Of a stretch of DNA of 5,193 nucleotides, positions 1-5,193 are shown piece after piece; the stretch's first letter is position 1; each line of letters begins with the position of its first letter. The notes beneath the pieces are model-generated. The model did not search any database and was not told the origin of the DNA. It worked only from the letters and a program-made list of their open reading frames with translations. The DNA comes from Victivallales bacterium. Lineage in GTDB: Bacteria > Verrucomicrobiota > Lentisphaeria > Oligosphaerales > Oligosphaeraceae. The translations under genes were made by a program, and so were the position numbers. The stretch lies in the NCBI GenBank assembly GCA_017543165.1, contig JAFYGL010000398.1:1-5193 (forward strand), in the 5' to 3' direction.

Positions 1-1012
1 CATGTCCCACTGGCGTGTCAATCAATGTGACTGGACCGCCTTTCGGGAACAAATCCGCCAGCAATTTGGAGCAGCATAGATTCCGCATCACGACAGGTTC
101 CTTGATGTCGCTATCCTGCAGGCGGTGCCGCGCAATCAAGGCAAGCACCTGTGACGGCAGTATTTCTTCTCCAGTGGCGTCCACGAAGCCAGCGCGGTCC
201 GCATCGCCGTCAAAGCATATTCCCAAATCAGCCTGGTGCTGCTGCACCATTTCCGACAGCCTGGCCATGTACTTCTTGTCCAGCGGATTGGGCACGCCTT
301 CGGGAAAGTCGCCGTCTGGTTCAGGTTCTATCAAGGTGGATTGGAGCCCCCTGCCCCGCATTATTTCCGCAATGGAGCCAAATGCAAGGCCGCCCATGCC
401 ATGTCCCGCCAGCACCACAATGCGTATCTGCGCATGAGGGCTTTCGTCACGTTTGTCCAGTCCGCTAAGGTGCAAAAGGAAGTTTGCGTATGCCTTGAAA
501 TCCAGCAATTGCATGGGGATTGCGCCATTGCCAGGGCAAGAAGCGGTGCAGCCCTTGCATTTGTGGGCGCAAGCCTGGCAAGAGACGCTGTCATCGTCCT
601 TTTGGTATGCCGCCGCTGTTTCGCCGATCTCAACTAGTTCAGCAGAGGTGAATGGCAGGCATCCGCCATGAAGCAGTTTTATGCCGTTGTATTCCTTGGG
701 ATTGTGGGAGGCGGTTATCATGGCACCAGCCGTGAATTCGCTTCTGGTACCGCAGATGTAGTAGATATGCTCTGTGGAAAGCAGCCCAAAGGAAACGCAG
801 GTTCCTCCTGCGGACTGGAAACCTGCCGCAAAGCCAGACTGTATCTCCTGATTGCCGTGCCTGCAATCATAGCCGATTGCAATGCGCGGCTCCGCGCAAT
901 TTCTGGCAAGAAGGCGGCACACGGCATAGCCAAGCGCCTCCGCTGTCTCACGATTCAATTCCTGTGGGTACAGCCCACGTATGTCATCTCTCTTTATATA
1001 TGTAGGAAGCAT
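1..1012 (-). CDS. Phosphomannomutase/phosphoglucomutase (alpha-D-phosphohexomutase family), C-terminus outside window
   Basis: This cytoplasmic enzyme should interconvert mannose or glucose 6-phosphate and 1-phosphate through a phosphoserine, feeding sugar-nucleotide synthesis for cell-surface glycans. Reading from the ATG at 1012 gives 337 uninterrupted codons that run off the window edge. Seen directly: an N-terminal KRDDIRG (about residues 8-14); the phosphoserine loop TASHNP with Ser102 (codon 707-709); the Mg2+ loop DGDADR at residues 268-273 (bases 194-211); EPDGDFP near 230-236; and TPVGH at the truncated end. Domains 1 and 2 are complete and domain 3 nearly so. The last domain, with the phosphate-binding loop and most of the sugar-specificity loop, is missing, so mannose versus glucose preference cannot be judged and no symbol is given (manB, algC or pgm are all possible). 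The family normally has about 450-470 residues. A five-cysteine insertion lies between domains 1 and 2 and is unusual. The gene is 88 bp downstream of metY on the same strand. Confidence 0.93.
   Translation of the reverse strand, partial: MLPTYIKRDDIRGLYPQELNRETAEALGYAVCRLLARNCAEPRIAIGYDCRHGNQEIQSGFAAGFQSAGGTCVSFGLLSTEHIYYICGTRSEFTAGAMITASHNPKEYNGIKLLHGGCLPFTSAELVEIGETAAAYQKDDDSVSCQACAHKCKGCTASCPGNGAIPMQLLDFKAYANFLLHLSGLDKRDESPHAQIRIVVLAGHGMGGLAFGSIAEIMRGRGLQSTLIEPEPDGDFPEGVPNPLDKKYMARLSEMVQQHQADLGICFDGDADRAGFVDATGEEILPSQVLALIARHRLQDSDIKEPVVMRNLCCSKLLADLFPKGGPVTLIDTPVGH
536..580 (-). other. Cysteine cluster inserted in the phosphohexomutase
   Basis: Residues 145-159 of the mutase read C-x2-C-x3-C-x2-C-x3-C, followed by Pro160, with His150 inside the cluster. 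It sits in the linker between the phosphoserine domain (ending about residue 135) and the second domain (starting about residue 168), just after an acidic KDDD stretch. Reading frame and codon use are continuous on both sides, so it does not look like a frameshift. This linker is variable in the family and I know of no metal site there. The spacing could bind zinc or an iron-sulfur cluster, but two CxxC pairs separated by three residues are tight, and the function is unknown. Confidence 0.8.
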
Positions 1013-1014
1013 GT

Positions 1015-1022
1015 CTCACCCC
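1015..1022 (-). promoter_or_regulatory. Ribosome binding site of the phosphohexomutase gene
   Basis: On the minus strand GGGGTGAG lies two bases before the ATG at 1012. Its GGTGA part pairs with the distal end of the anti-Shine-Dalgarno sequence, which makes the short spacing acceptable. Together with the family-typical N-terminus immediately after the ATG, it supports 1012 as the start. Confidence 0.55.
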
Positions 1023-1030
1023 AATTATCA

Positions 1031-1063
1031 CAGACGAGTGGACAATTACATTCACTCGTCCTG
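1031..1063 (-). repeat. Inverted repeat (hairpin B) in the leader of the phosphohexomutase gene
   Basis: GACGAGTG at 1033-1040 and CACTCGTC at 1053-1060 are perfect 8-base complements around a 12-base A+T-rich loop. With one bulged base, CAG at 1031-1033 can instead pair with CTG at 1061-1063 and lengthen the stem. No T run follows on either strand, so it is not a typical intrinsic terminator. Its near edge is 18 bases from the mutase start codon, so it would form in the untranslated leader of that gene or in a metY readthrough transcript. Its role is unknown. Confidence 0.6.
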
Positions 1064-1067
1064 AGTA

Positions 1068-1091
1068 GTTCGCGGCCATTTGGCCGCGAAC
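1068..1091 (-). terminator. Strong hairpin after metY (hairpin A), possible terminator without a T tract
   Basis: GTTCGCGGCCA at 1068-1078 and TGGCCGCGAAC at 1081-1091 are perfect 11-base complements separated by TT. In RNA this forms about 10 G+C-rich pairs with a four-base loop. It begins nine bases after the metY stop codon, the usual place for a transcript-ending or 3'-protecting structure. The minus-strand sequence after it has no T run, so intrinsic termination is uncertain. It could instead stabilise the 3' end of the metY message, or allow partial readthrough into the mutase gene. Confidence 0.6.
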
Positions 1092-1100
1092 ATGAACGCA

Positions 1101-2390
1101 TTAGCAATTTTTCGCCTTTTCCAGTGCCTGGTCGAAGTCCTCGATGATGTCGTTGATGTTCTCCAGGCCCACAGAGACGCGAATCAGGTCTGGCGAAACG
1201 CCTGCCGCTATGAGTTCTTCCTCGCTGAGCTGGCGGTGCGTCATGCTGGCAGGATGCAGAACACATGTGCGCAAATCTGCCACATGCACCGCGATGGCTG
1301 CGACCTTCAGGCTGTTCATCGCTATCTCGCCCGCCTTCACGCCGCCCTTCACGCCGAAGCAAAGGACGCCGCTGCACATTCCATTAAGGTATTTCTGCGC
1401 CCTGGCATAGTCTGGGCTGGATTCCAGTCCAGGATATGTGACCCACTTCACCATCGGGTGCTTTTCAAGATGCTTAGCCAATGCCAGGGCATTGCTGCTG
1501 TGGCGCTCCATGCGCAGATGCAGAGTTTCGCAGCCCACCATGGACATGAAGGCGTTGAACGGCATCATGGGGGAACCCATGTCGCGAATCCACTGCGCCC
1601 TCATCTTTGCGGAATATGGCGCGGGCTGGAAATTCTTGAAATAAACCAGGCCATGGTAACTTTCATCTGGCTCCACCAGACCAGGGAACTTTCCGTTGTC
1701 CCATGGGAAGCCGCCCTTCTCTACAATCATGCCGCCCACGCTGGTGGCGTGCCCGTCAATGTACTTGGTGGTGGAATGGGTGACAATGTCCGCTCCCCAT
1801 TCGAATGGACGGCAGATGAATGGCGTTGGGAATGTATTGTCCACAATCAGAGGCAGCCCGTTCTTGTGGGCCATCTTGGCGAACTTTTCAATGTCCAGCA
1901 CTGTCAATGCAGGATTTGCCAGCACTTCCGCGAAGATTGCCTTTGTGTTGTCCTGTATTGCAGCCTGTATCTCTTCCTCGCCTGCCTCTGGCGAAATGAA
2001 GGTGAATTTTATGCCCATTTTCTTCAGGGTGTTGGAGAACAGTGACACTGTTCCGCCATACAATGTGGCGGTCGAGACGATGTGGTCTCCGCACTGCGCG
2101 ATGTTGAGGATTGAGAATGCGTTTGCATTCTGCCCCGAACTGGTGGCCACAGCCGCCACGCCGCCTTCCAGCGCGGCAATCTTGCGCTCAAAGCAATCCA
2201 CCGTGGGATTGGCCAGCCTGGTATAGAAGAAACCTGGCCTCTTCAGGTCAAACAAATCCGCCACGCTCTGCACATCGTTGTATTTATAGGTCGTGCTCTG
2301 GGCAATCGGCACCACGCGGGGGCCGCCGTTCTCAGGCGTATAGCCAGACTGCACTGCCTTTGTCTCTATTCTCCACTTGCTTTCGTCCAT
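1101..2390 (-). CDS. metY: O-acetylhomoserine aminocarboxypropyltransferase (O-acetylhomoserine sulfhydrylase)
   Basis: This cytoplasmic PLP enzyme of the Cys/Met-metabolism family converts O-acetylhomoserine and sulfide to homocysteine and acetate, the direct sulfhydrylation route to methionine. The 429 residues match the usual length of MetY (about 425-435), longer than the 380-400 of MetB, MetC or methionine gamma-lyase. Seen directly: YTRLANPT with Tyr57 and Arg59, which reach the neighbouring subunit's PLP phosphate; the phosphate loop SSGQNAN near 84-90; Tyr111 in LYGGT, expected to stack on PLP; Asp184 in VDNTFPTP, expected to pair with the pyridine nitrogen; the Schiff-base Lys209 in HSTTKYIDGH; HPASMTHRQL near 379-388; and Arg404 in IRVSVGLE, expected to bind the substrate carboxylate. 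All key residues are intact. The start at 2390 is fixed by a strong Shine-Dalgarno site. It is divergent from the DUF4838 gene. A related specificity (O-succinylhomoserine or cysteine synthesis) cannot be excluded from sequence alone. Confidence 0.95.
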   Translation of the reverse strand: MDESKWRIETKAVQSGYTPENGGPRVVPIAQSTTYKYNDVQSVADLFDLKRPGFFYTRLANPTVDCFERKIAALEGGVAAVATSSGQNANAFSILNIAQCGDHIVSTATLYGGTVSLFSNTLKKMGIKFTFISPEAGEEEIQAAIQDNTKAIFAEVLANPALTVLDIEKFAKMAHKNGLPLIVDNTFPTPFICRPFEWGADIVTHSTTKYIDGHATSVGGMIVEKGGFPWDNGKFPGLVEPDESYHGLVYFKNFQPAPYSAKMRAQWIRDMGSPMMPFNAFMSMVGCETLHLRMERHSSNALALAKHLEKHPMVKWVTYPGLESSPDYARAQKYLNGMCSGVLCFGVKGGVKAGEIAMNSLKVAAIAVHVADLRTCVLHPASMTHRQLSEEELIAAGVSPDLIRVSVGLENINDIIEDFDQALEKAKNC

Positions 2391-2397
2391 TTCCTTT

Positions 2398-2403
2398 CTC
2401 CTT
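2398..2403 (-). promoter_or_regulatory. Ribosome binding site of metY
   Basis: AAGGAG on the minus strand is seven bases before the ATG at 2390. This near-ideal site fixes the metY start. Neither plus-strand gene in the window has a comparable site. Confidence 0.85.
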
Positions 2404-2428
2404 GAATTACCCTATGTTTCTACATACA

Positions 2429-2501
2429 ACAAAAGTTGCCTAAATTTAACGCAATGAGCATACTTTACAAGAATGAAACATTCCCGCTTTACAAAAGTTG
2501 C
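2429..2501. repeat. Direct repeat pair ACAAAAGTTGC in the divergent intergenic region
   Basis: The 11-base word ACAAAAGTTGC occurs at 2429-2439 and at 2491-2501, start points 62 bases apart, close to six helical turns. The first copy is part of the inverted repeat CAAC-AAAA-GTTG at 2427-2438; the second lacks the left arm. The arrangement would suit a regulator binding two sites on one DNA face between metY and the DUF4838 gene, but the region is A+T rich and short words can recur by chance. Confidence 0.4.
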
Positions 2502-2532
2502 TTTTCTGCTAAAGTACATCAATTCTTTACAA
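2463..2532 (+). repeat. Three copies of CTTTACAA upstream of the DUF4838 gene
   Basis: CTTTACAA occurs at 2463-2470, 2487-2494 and 2525-2532, all on the plus strand. The word contains TTTACA, one mismatch from the bacterial -35 consensus, so the copies may be alternative promoter elements, regulator half-sites or chance in A+T-rich DNA. The middle copy overlaps the second ACAAAAGTTGC repeat. Confidence 0.4.
2488..2515 (+). promoter_or_regulatory. Possible sigma-70-type promoter for the DUF4838 gene and ung
   Basis: TTTACA (2488-2493, five of six matches to TTGACA) and TAAAGT (2510-2515, four of six matches to TATAAT) are separated by 16 bases. This would start transcription near 2522, about 30 bases before the ATG at 2552. 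The match is modest. For metY on the minus strand, only a weaker TTGTAA/TAAATT pair is visible around 2446-2470. The rest of 2391-2551 holds no recognisable RNA structure. Confidence 0.35.
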
Positions 2533-2551
2533 TTCACAGAAATTACGAACA

Positions 2552-4990
2552 ATGAGACTAGCGCTATTTGCTTTTACCATATTATTCTGTCTGCAGGCAA
2601 TATGCCTTGAGAAGGACACACTGAACATTCCTTCCTTGACACCTATAAATGCCGTTACATTTGGCGGCTACAATACAATCCATCTGGTGACAGGCGGAAA
2701 GCCGAATTTCGCCATTGCCGCAGACCTGGAAATTGAAAAAGGCTTCCTGGAGGAAAGACAATCCGTGACCAAGGCAGTGAATGTAATCCAGGAGGCGTTC
2801 AAGAACTGCACTGGCGCAGATGTGAAAGTCTTTCATCCAGAAGATTCAGAATTGGACGACATTCCAATAGTAATGTCCATTGGGGACAATTCCATAACAA
2901 GAAGACTGGAAGTGGACACGTCGCAGATACACAGGCAGGGCTTCGTCGTGCGCGCCACCAGCAATGTCATAGTCATCGCTGGTTATGACGGCTCATTCGT
3001 GCCTGACAGCTATACTCCCTACGACTGGGCGCGAATTCGGTACAATGGAACTTTGAACGGAGCATACGACTTTGTCGAGCGGGTGCTGGGCGTAAGATAC
3101 TACTTTCCTGGAATTGGAACCATCTACCCGAAACATGATGACGTCTCAATTACTACAATGGAATACAAGGACGAACCCCACTTCATCAACCGTTTCAGCC
3201 ACACCATTGCCAGGGCACAGGACAAGAGCAGCTTCTATCCAGAAATGCAGGCATCGCAAAACGAGGACTGGGAGGCTCGATACAGGCTGGCCAGAGGGGA
3301 CGGGTTCTGGGCTGGGCAGGCCCCCGCTGTCGAATTGCTGGGCAAGAAACACCCCAATGAACTGGATACCATCCACTACAGGGACGACAATGGACACCTC
3401 TACTACAATCCCAAAAGGCATATCGGAAACTACATGGACACTTCCAACCTGGAACTGGTGGACCTGCTGCTAAAAGAATTGAACGAGCACTTCAACAGCA
3501 ATGGAAAAGACCAGTCCGTATGGATGAATTACCAGGCCAACCTCAATTATATCACATTCGGGCAATGCTTTACGGTGATGCATGGCATGGACAGCAGCTC
3601 CATACGTGAATACAACCTTGTCCCTGAAGAACTGAGAGGCAACCCCCTGCGGGAATTGTCCAATGTCCATGCCCGTTTCACCTTCCATTTTGCAAGGAAA
3701 CTGAATGAGGCGTATCCAGGTCGGCGCCTTATCGTCACGCCATACAGCAACTATTTTCTTCCGCCAACCATGCCTGAATACCAGAGATACCCAGACAACA
3801 TTGACTTATGCCTGTCATTGCTCAATCTGCCTGAAAAGGCTGTTGACGAGGTTGAAATCAAGAAATGGCGCGATTTGATGCAGGATTATTACGAAATGCT
3901 TGGCAGGCGGCCAATTGCCGCAATTTGGATGTTGAATCCAAACATATTGCACAACCGCTGGGCACGGGCCGTGTCTGGCAAATACCTGGGCAGGATAGCA
4001 AAGGCACTTGCTCCATACCTGGGCAGGGAGGAGATGATTTTCGACTACAATGGAAGCCACGAGTGGGAACTTTTCTACAACTACTATCTGGTGTGGCGCT
4101 GCCTCTGGAACCCCAATTTCGATGTGGAGGCGGCACTCAAGGAAATGTGGGAACTGCTGTACGGCAATGCCGCCCCATACGTGGAGGCATTCTACAATAC
4201 TGTCTGCGAACAATACGAGAAGAATGTCCTGGGCACGCCAATAGACCAGGCATTAGGCAAGGATACATTGGACAAACTTGAGGCGCTCTTGAGCAAAGCT
4301 GACAAGGCAGTCGAAACAGATTCACTTGAGGCAAAGAGGATTCAGTTGTTCAAACGGTACTGGCGCAGGACCTTCATTGAGGCAAGGGCATTGTCGAATT
4401 TCAAACGCCCCGAATACAATATCAGACTTTGCACAATAAAACCAAGCATTGACGGACTTGAGGACGATGCCTGGAAAAAGGCGCAGGAAATCACACTGAA
4501 GGACGCGCCATTCAGCCCAAACCCAGGCAAATGCCCTACTTCAATCCGCATGATGAATTGCGGGGACGGCATCTATGTCCTCCTTAAATCCCAAGGAACG
4601 CCCCTCGCCAAGAAGGAATATGCAGTGTGGAACAACTGCTCTCTGGAATTCAAGGCGAAAAAGGACTTGAAGGACGTAGGGCACTATCAACTGGCATTTG
4701 ATGCAATGGGACAGATTTTCTCAGGCTATTCCGCATACGAGAACATGCTGGAAAATGTCACGGTAAACCATAATTCCAAATGCAGATGCGCCTCCAGTGC
4801 CAACGATGGAAACTGGCTCATGGAATGCTTCATTCCCTGGAATGAAATCGGCGGTTTGCCCAAAGGCAATTCATTCTATGGAAACGTGGTAATTTCAAGA
4901 AAGCAACCAGAAAAATGCATACAGTCCTTCTCCCTCACCTTCGGCAAAGAGGATGATCCTTTGTTCGGAATCTTTGCCATAGAAAAATGA
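2552..4990 (+). CDS. Exported DUF4838 (glycoside-hydrolase-like) protein with CBM9-like C-terminal domain
   Basis: The 812 residues begin with an Arg followed by a hydrophobic stretch (about 3-18), a signal peptide with possible cleavage after Ala16 (LQA). Residues about 30-200 resemble the non-catalytic N-terminal domain of alpha-glucuronidases and beta-hexosaminidases: GFVVRATSNVIVIAGYDG, then TLNGAYDFVERVLGVRYYFP, a family hallmark. Residues about 205-520 form the DUF4838 core, probably a TIM-barrel-like fold (HFINRFSH; KKHPNELD; EEMIFDYNGSHEWE near 493-506), followed by a helical region to about 615. Residues about 622-812 resemble a CBM9/DOMON-like carbohydrate-binding domain (SIDGLEDDAWKKA; WLMECFIPWNEI). 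The inferred role is binding or hydrolysis of an extracytoplasmic polysaccharide; substrate and catalytic residues are unknown. No clear Shine-Dalgarno site precedes the ATG, which I kept because the signal peptide starts there. The core lacks the cysteine motif I associate with this family. Its stop overlaps the ung start by four bases. Confidence 0.85.
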   Translation: MRLALFAFTILFCLQAICLEKDTLNIPSLTPINAVTFGGYNTIHLVTGGKPNFAIAADLEIEKGFLEERQSVTKAVNVIQEAFKNCTGADVKVFHPEDSELDDIPIVMSIGDNSITRRLEVDTSQIHRQGFVVRATSNVIVIAGYDGSFVPDSYTPYDWARIRYNGTLNGAYDFVERVLGVRYYFPGIGTIYPKHDDVSITTMEYKDEPHFINRFSHTIARAQDKSSFYPEMQASQNEDWEARYRLARGDGFWAGQAPAVELLGKKHPNELDTIHYRDDNGHLYYNPKRHIGNYMDTSNLELVDLLLKELNEHFNSNGKDQSVWMNYQANLNYITFGQCFTVMHGMDSSSIREYNLVPEELRGNPLRELSNVHARFTFHFARKLNEAYPGRRLIVTPYSNYFLPPTMPEYQRYPDNIDLCLSLLNLPEKAVDEVEIKKWRDLMQDYYEMLGRRPIAAIWMLNPNILHNRWARAVSGKYLGRIAKALAPYLGREEMIFDYNGSHEWELFYNYYLVWRCLWNPNFDVEAALKEMWELLYGNAAPYVEAFYNTVCEQYEKNVLGTPIDQALGKDTLDKLEALLSKADKAVETDSLEAKRIQLFKRYWRRTFIEARALSNFKRPEYNIRLCTIKPSIDGLEDDAWKKAQEITLKDAPFSPNPGKCPTSIRMMNCGDGIYVLLKSQGTPLAKKEYAVWNNCSLEFKAKKDLKDVGHYQLAFDAMGQIFSGYSAYENMLENVTVNHNSKCRCASSANDGNWLMECFIPWNEIGGLPKGNSFYGNVVISRKQPEKCIQSFSLTFGKEDDPLFGIFAIEK

Positions 4991-5193
4991 CACCAGGCTT
5001 TCCACATATCCCAGAATGGCTTCCTCCTGACTGGGCAGAGGCATTGCAAAACTTCGACGCCTCGGCATTGAACCAGGCACTTGCCGCCGAATACGCCACA
5101 GGAGCAACTATCTACCCTCCAAAAGACTTGCTTTTCGAGGCATTCAGGCGCACGCCGCTGGACAATGTCCGCGCAGTCTGGCTTGGGCAGGAC
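4987..5193 (+). CDS. ung: Uracil-DNA glycosylase, family 1, N-terminal part only
   Basis: Ung cuts uracil out of DNA, produced by cytosine deamination or dUMP misincorporation, and starts base-excision repair in the cytoplasm. The 69 visible codons are open to the window edge. Residues 8-20 (IPEWLPPDWAEAL) fit the usual lead helix, residues 41-53 read TIYPPKDLLFEAF, and RRTPLDNVRAVWLGQD ends exactly at Asp69, equivalent to the water-activating Asp64 of E. coli Ung in GQDPYH. The uracil-binding and DNA-intercalating motifs lie beyond the window, which should hold roughly 150 more residues. The ATG at 4987 shares ATGA with the stop of the DUF4838 gene and has no clear ribosome binding site, so translation may depend on ribosomes ending on the upstream gene. 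The family identity is clear despite truncation; I rest it on the PP-K and GQD motifs and their spacing. Confidence 0.93.
   Translation, partial: MTPGFPHIPEWLPPDWAEALQNFDASALNQALAAEYATGATIYPPKDLLFEAFRRTPLDNVRAVWLGQD

Noticed and set aside
1024..1052. GATAAT on the minus strand as a -10 element for the mutase gene
   Set aside because: No -35-like sequence lies at the right distance, and transcription would start almost on the ATG, leaving no room for the ribosome binding site.
668..1147. A 159-codon plus-strand frame over the mutase start and the intergenic gap
   Set aside because: It is antisense to the clearly homologous phosphohexomutase, runs through both hairpins and shows no domain.
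1080..2045. A 321-codon open frame on the plus strand opposite metY
   Set aside because: It is fully antisense to metY, whose protein has all family motifs. The translated product is rich in His, Cys and Trp with no recognisable domain, as expected for an antisense frame.
2391..2551. SAM or other methionine-related riboswitch upstream of metY
   Set aside because: The leader available is too short and lacks the paired G+C-rich stems and conserved core of SAM riboswitches; the only inverted repeat seen is a four-base-pair one.
2552..2614. Lipoprotein signal at the N-terminus of the DUF4838 protein (Cys18)
   Set aside because: The residue before Cys18 is Ile and the preceding residues are Gln-Ala, so the lipobox rule (Gly, Ala or Ser at -1) is not met. 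Signal peptidase I cleavage after Ala16 fits better.
3983..4029. Repeated word ATACCTGGGCAGG inside the DUF4838 gene
   Set aside because: Both copies encode YLGR within normal helical protein sequence and only 13 bases match, so chance and codon preference explain it.
3815..4213. Minus-strand frames of 90-130 codons inside the DUF4838 gene
   Set aside because: They are antisense to a continuous 812-residue protein with recognisable domains and have no ribosome binding site or known motif.

Overview
This is a bacterial chromosomal fragment of roughly half G+C, with four protein-coding genes in two divergent pairs around a 161-bp intergenic region. A secreted protein with a DUF4838-type core and a CBM9-like C-terminus is most typical of the PVC group, especially Lentisphaerota, with Planctomycetota and Verrucomicrobiota as alternatives. 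That placement is inference from family distribution; there is no rRNA or lineage-specific marker here. The other three genes (phosphohexomutase, O-acetylhomoserine sulfhydrylase, uracil-DNA glycosylase) are widespread housekeeping genes.

Layout. Minus strand, right to left: metY (2390 to 1101) is a complete PLP-dependent O-acetylhomoserine sulfhydrylase with a strong ribosome binding site. An 88-bp gap with two inverted repeats follows, then a phosphomannomutase/phosphoglucomutase gene (1012 to beyond base 1) that lacks its C-terminal part because the window ends. Plus strand: an 812-residue exported glycoside-hydrolase-like protein (2552 to 4990) whose stop codon overlaps the start of ung (4987 to beyond 5193). 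The ung gene is cut at the catalytic aspartate of its water-activating motif. The divergent intergenic region (2391-2551) is A+T rich and carries short direct repeats and a possible promoter.

How the genes relate: no shared pathway is evident. metY makes homocysteine from O-acetylhomoserine and sulfide, the mutase supplies sugar 1-phosphates for glycan synthesis, the DUF4838 protein probably acts on extracytoplasmic carbohydrate, and Ung removes uracil from DNA. The ATGA overlap suggests the DUF4838 gene and ung share a transcript and perhaps translational coupling, but not a shared function.

I see no mobile element, CRISPR array, tRNA or rRNA, and no convincing new multi-gene system. The points most worth checking are a five-cysteine cluster inserted in the mutase, near absence of the tetranucleotides GATC (2 copies) and CCGG (0 copies), two hairpins between metY and the mutase, and the divergent sequence of the DUF4838 protein.
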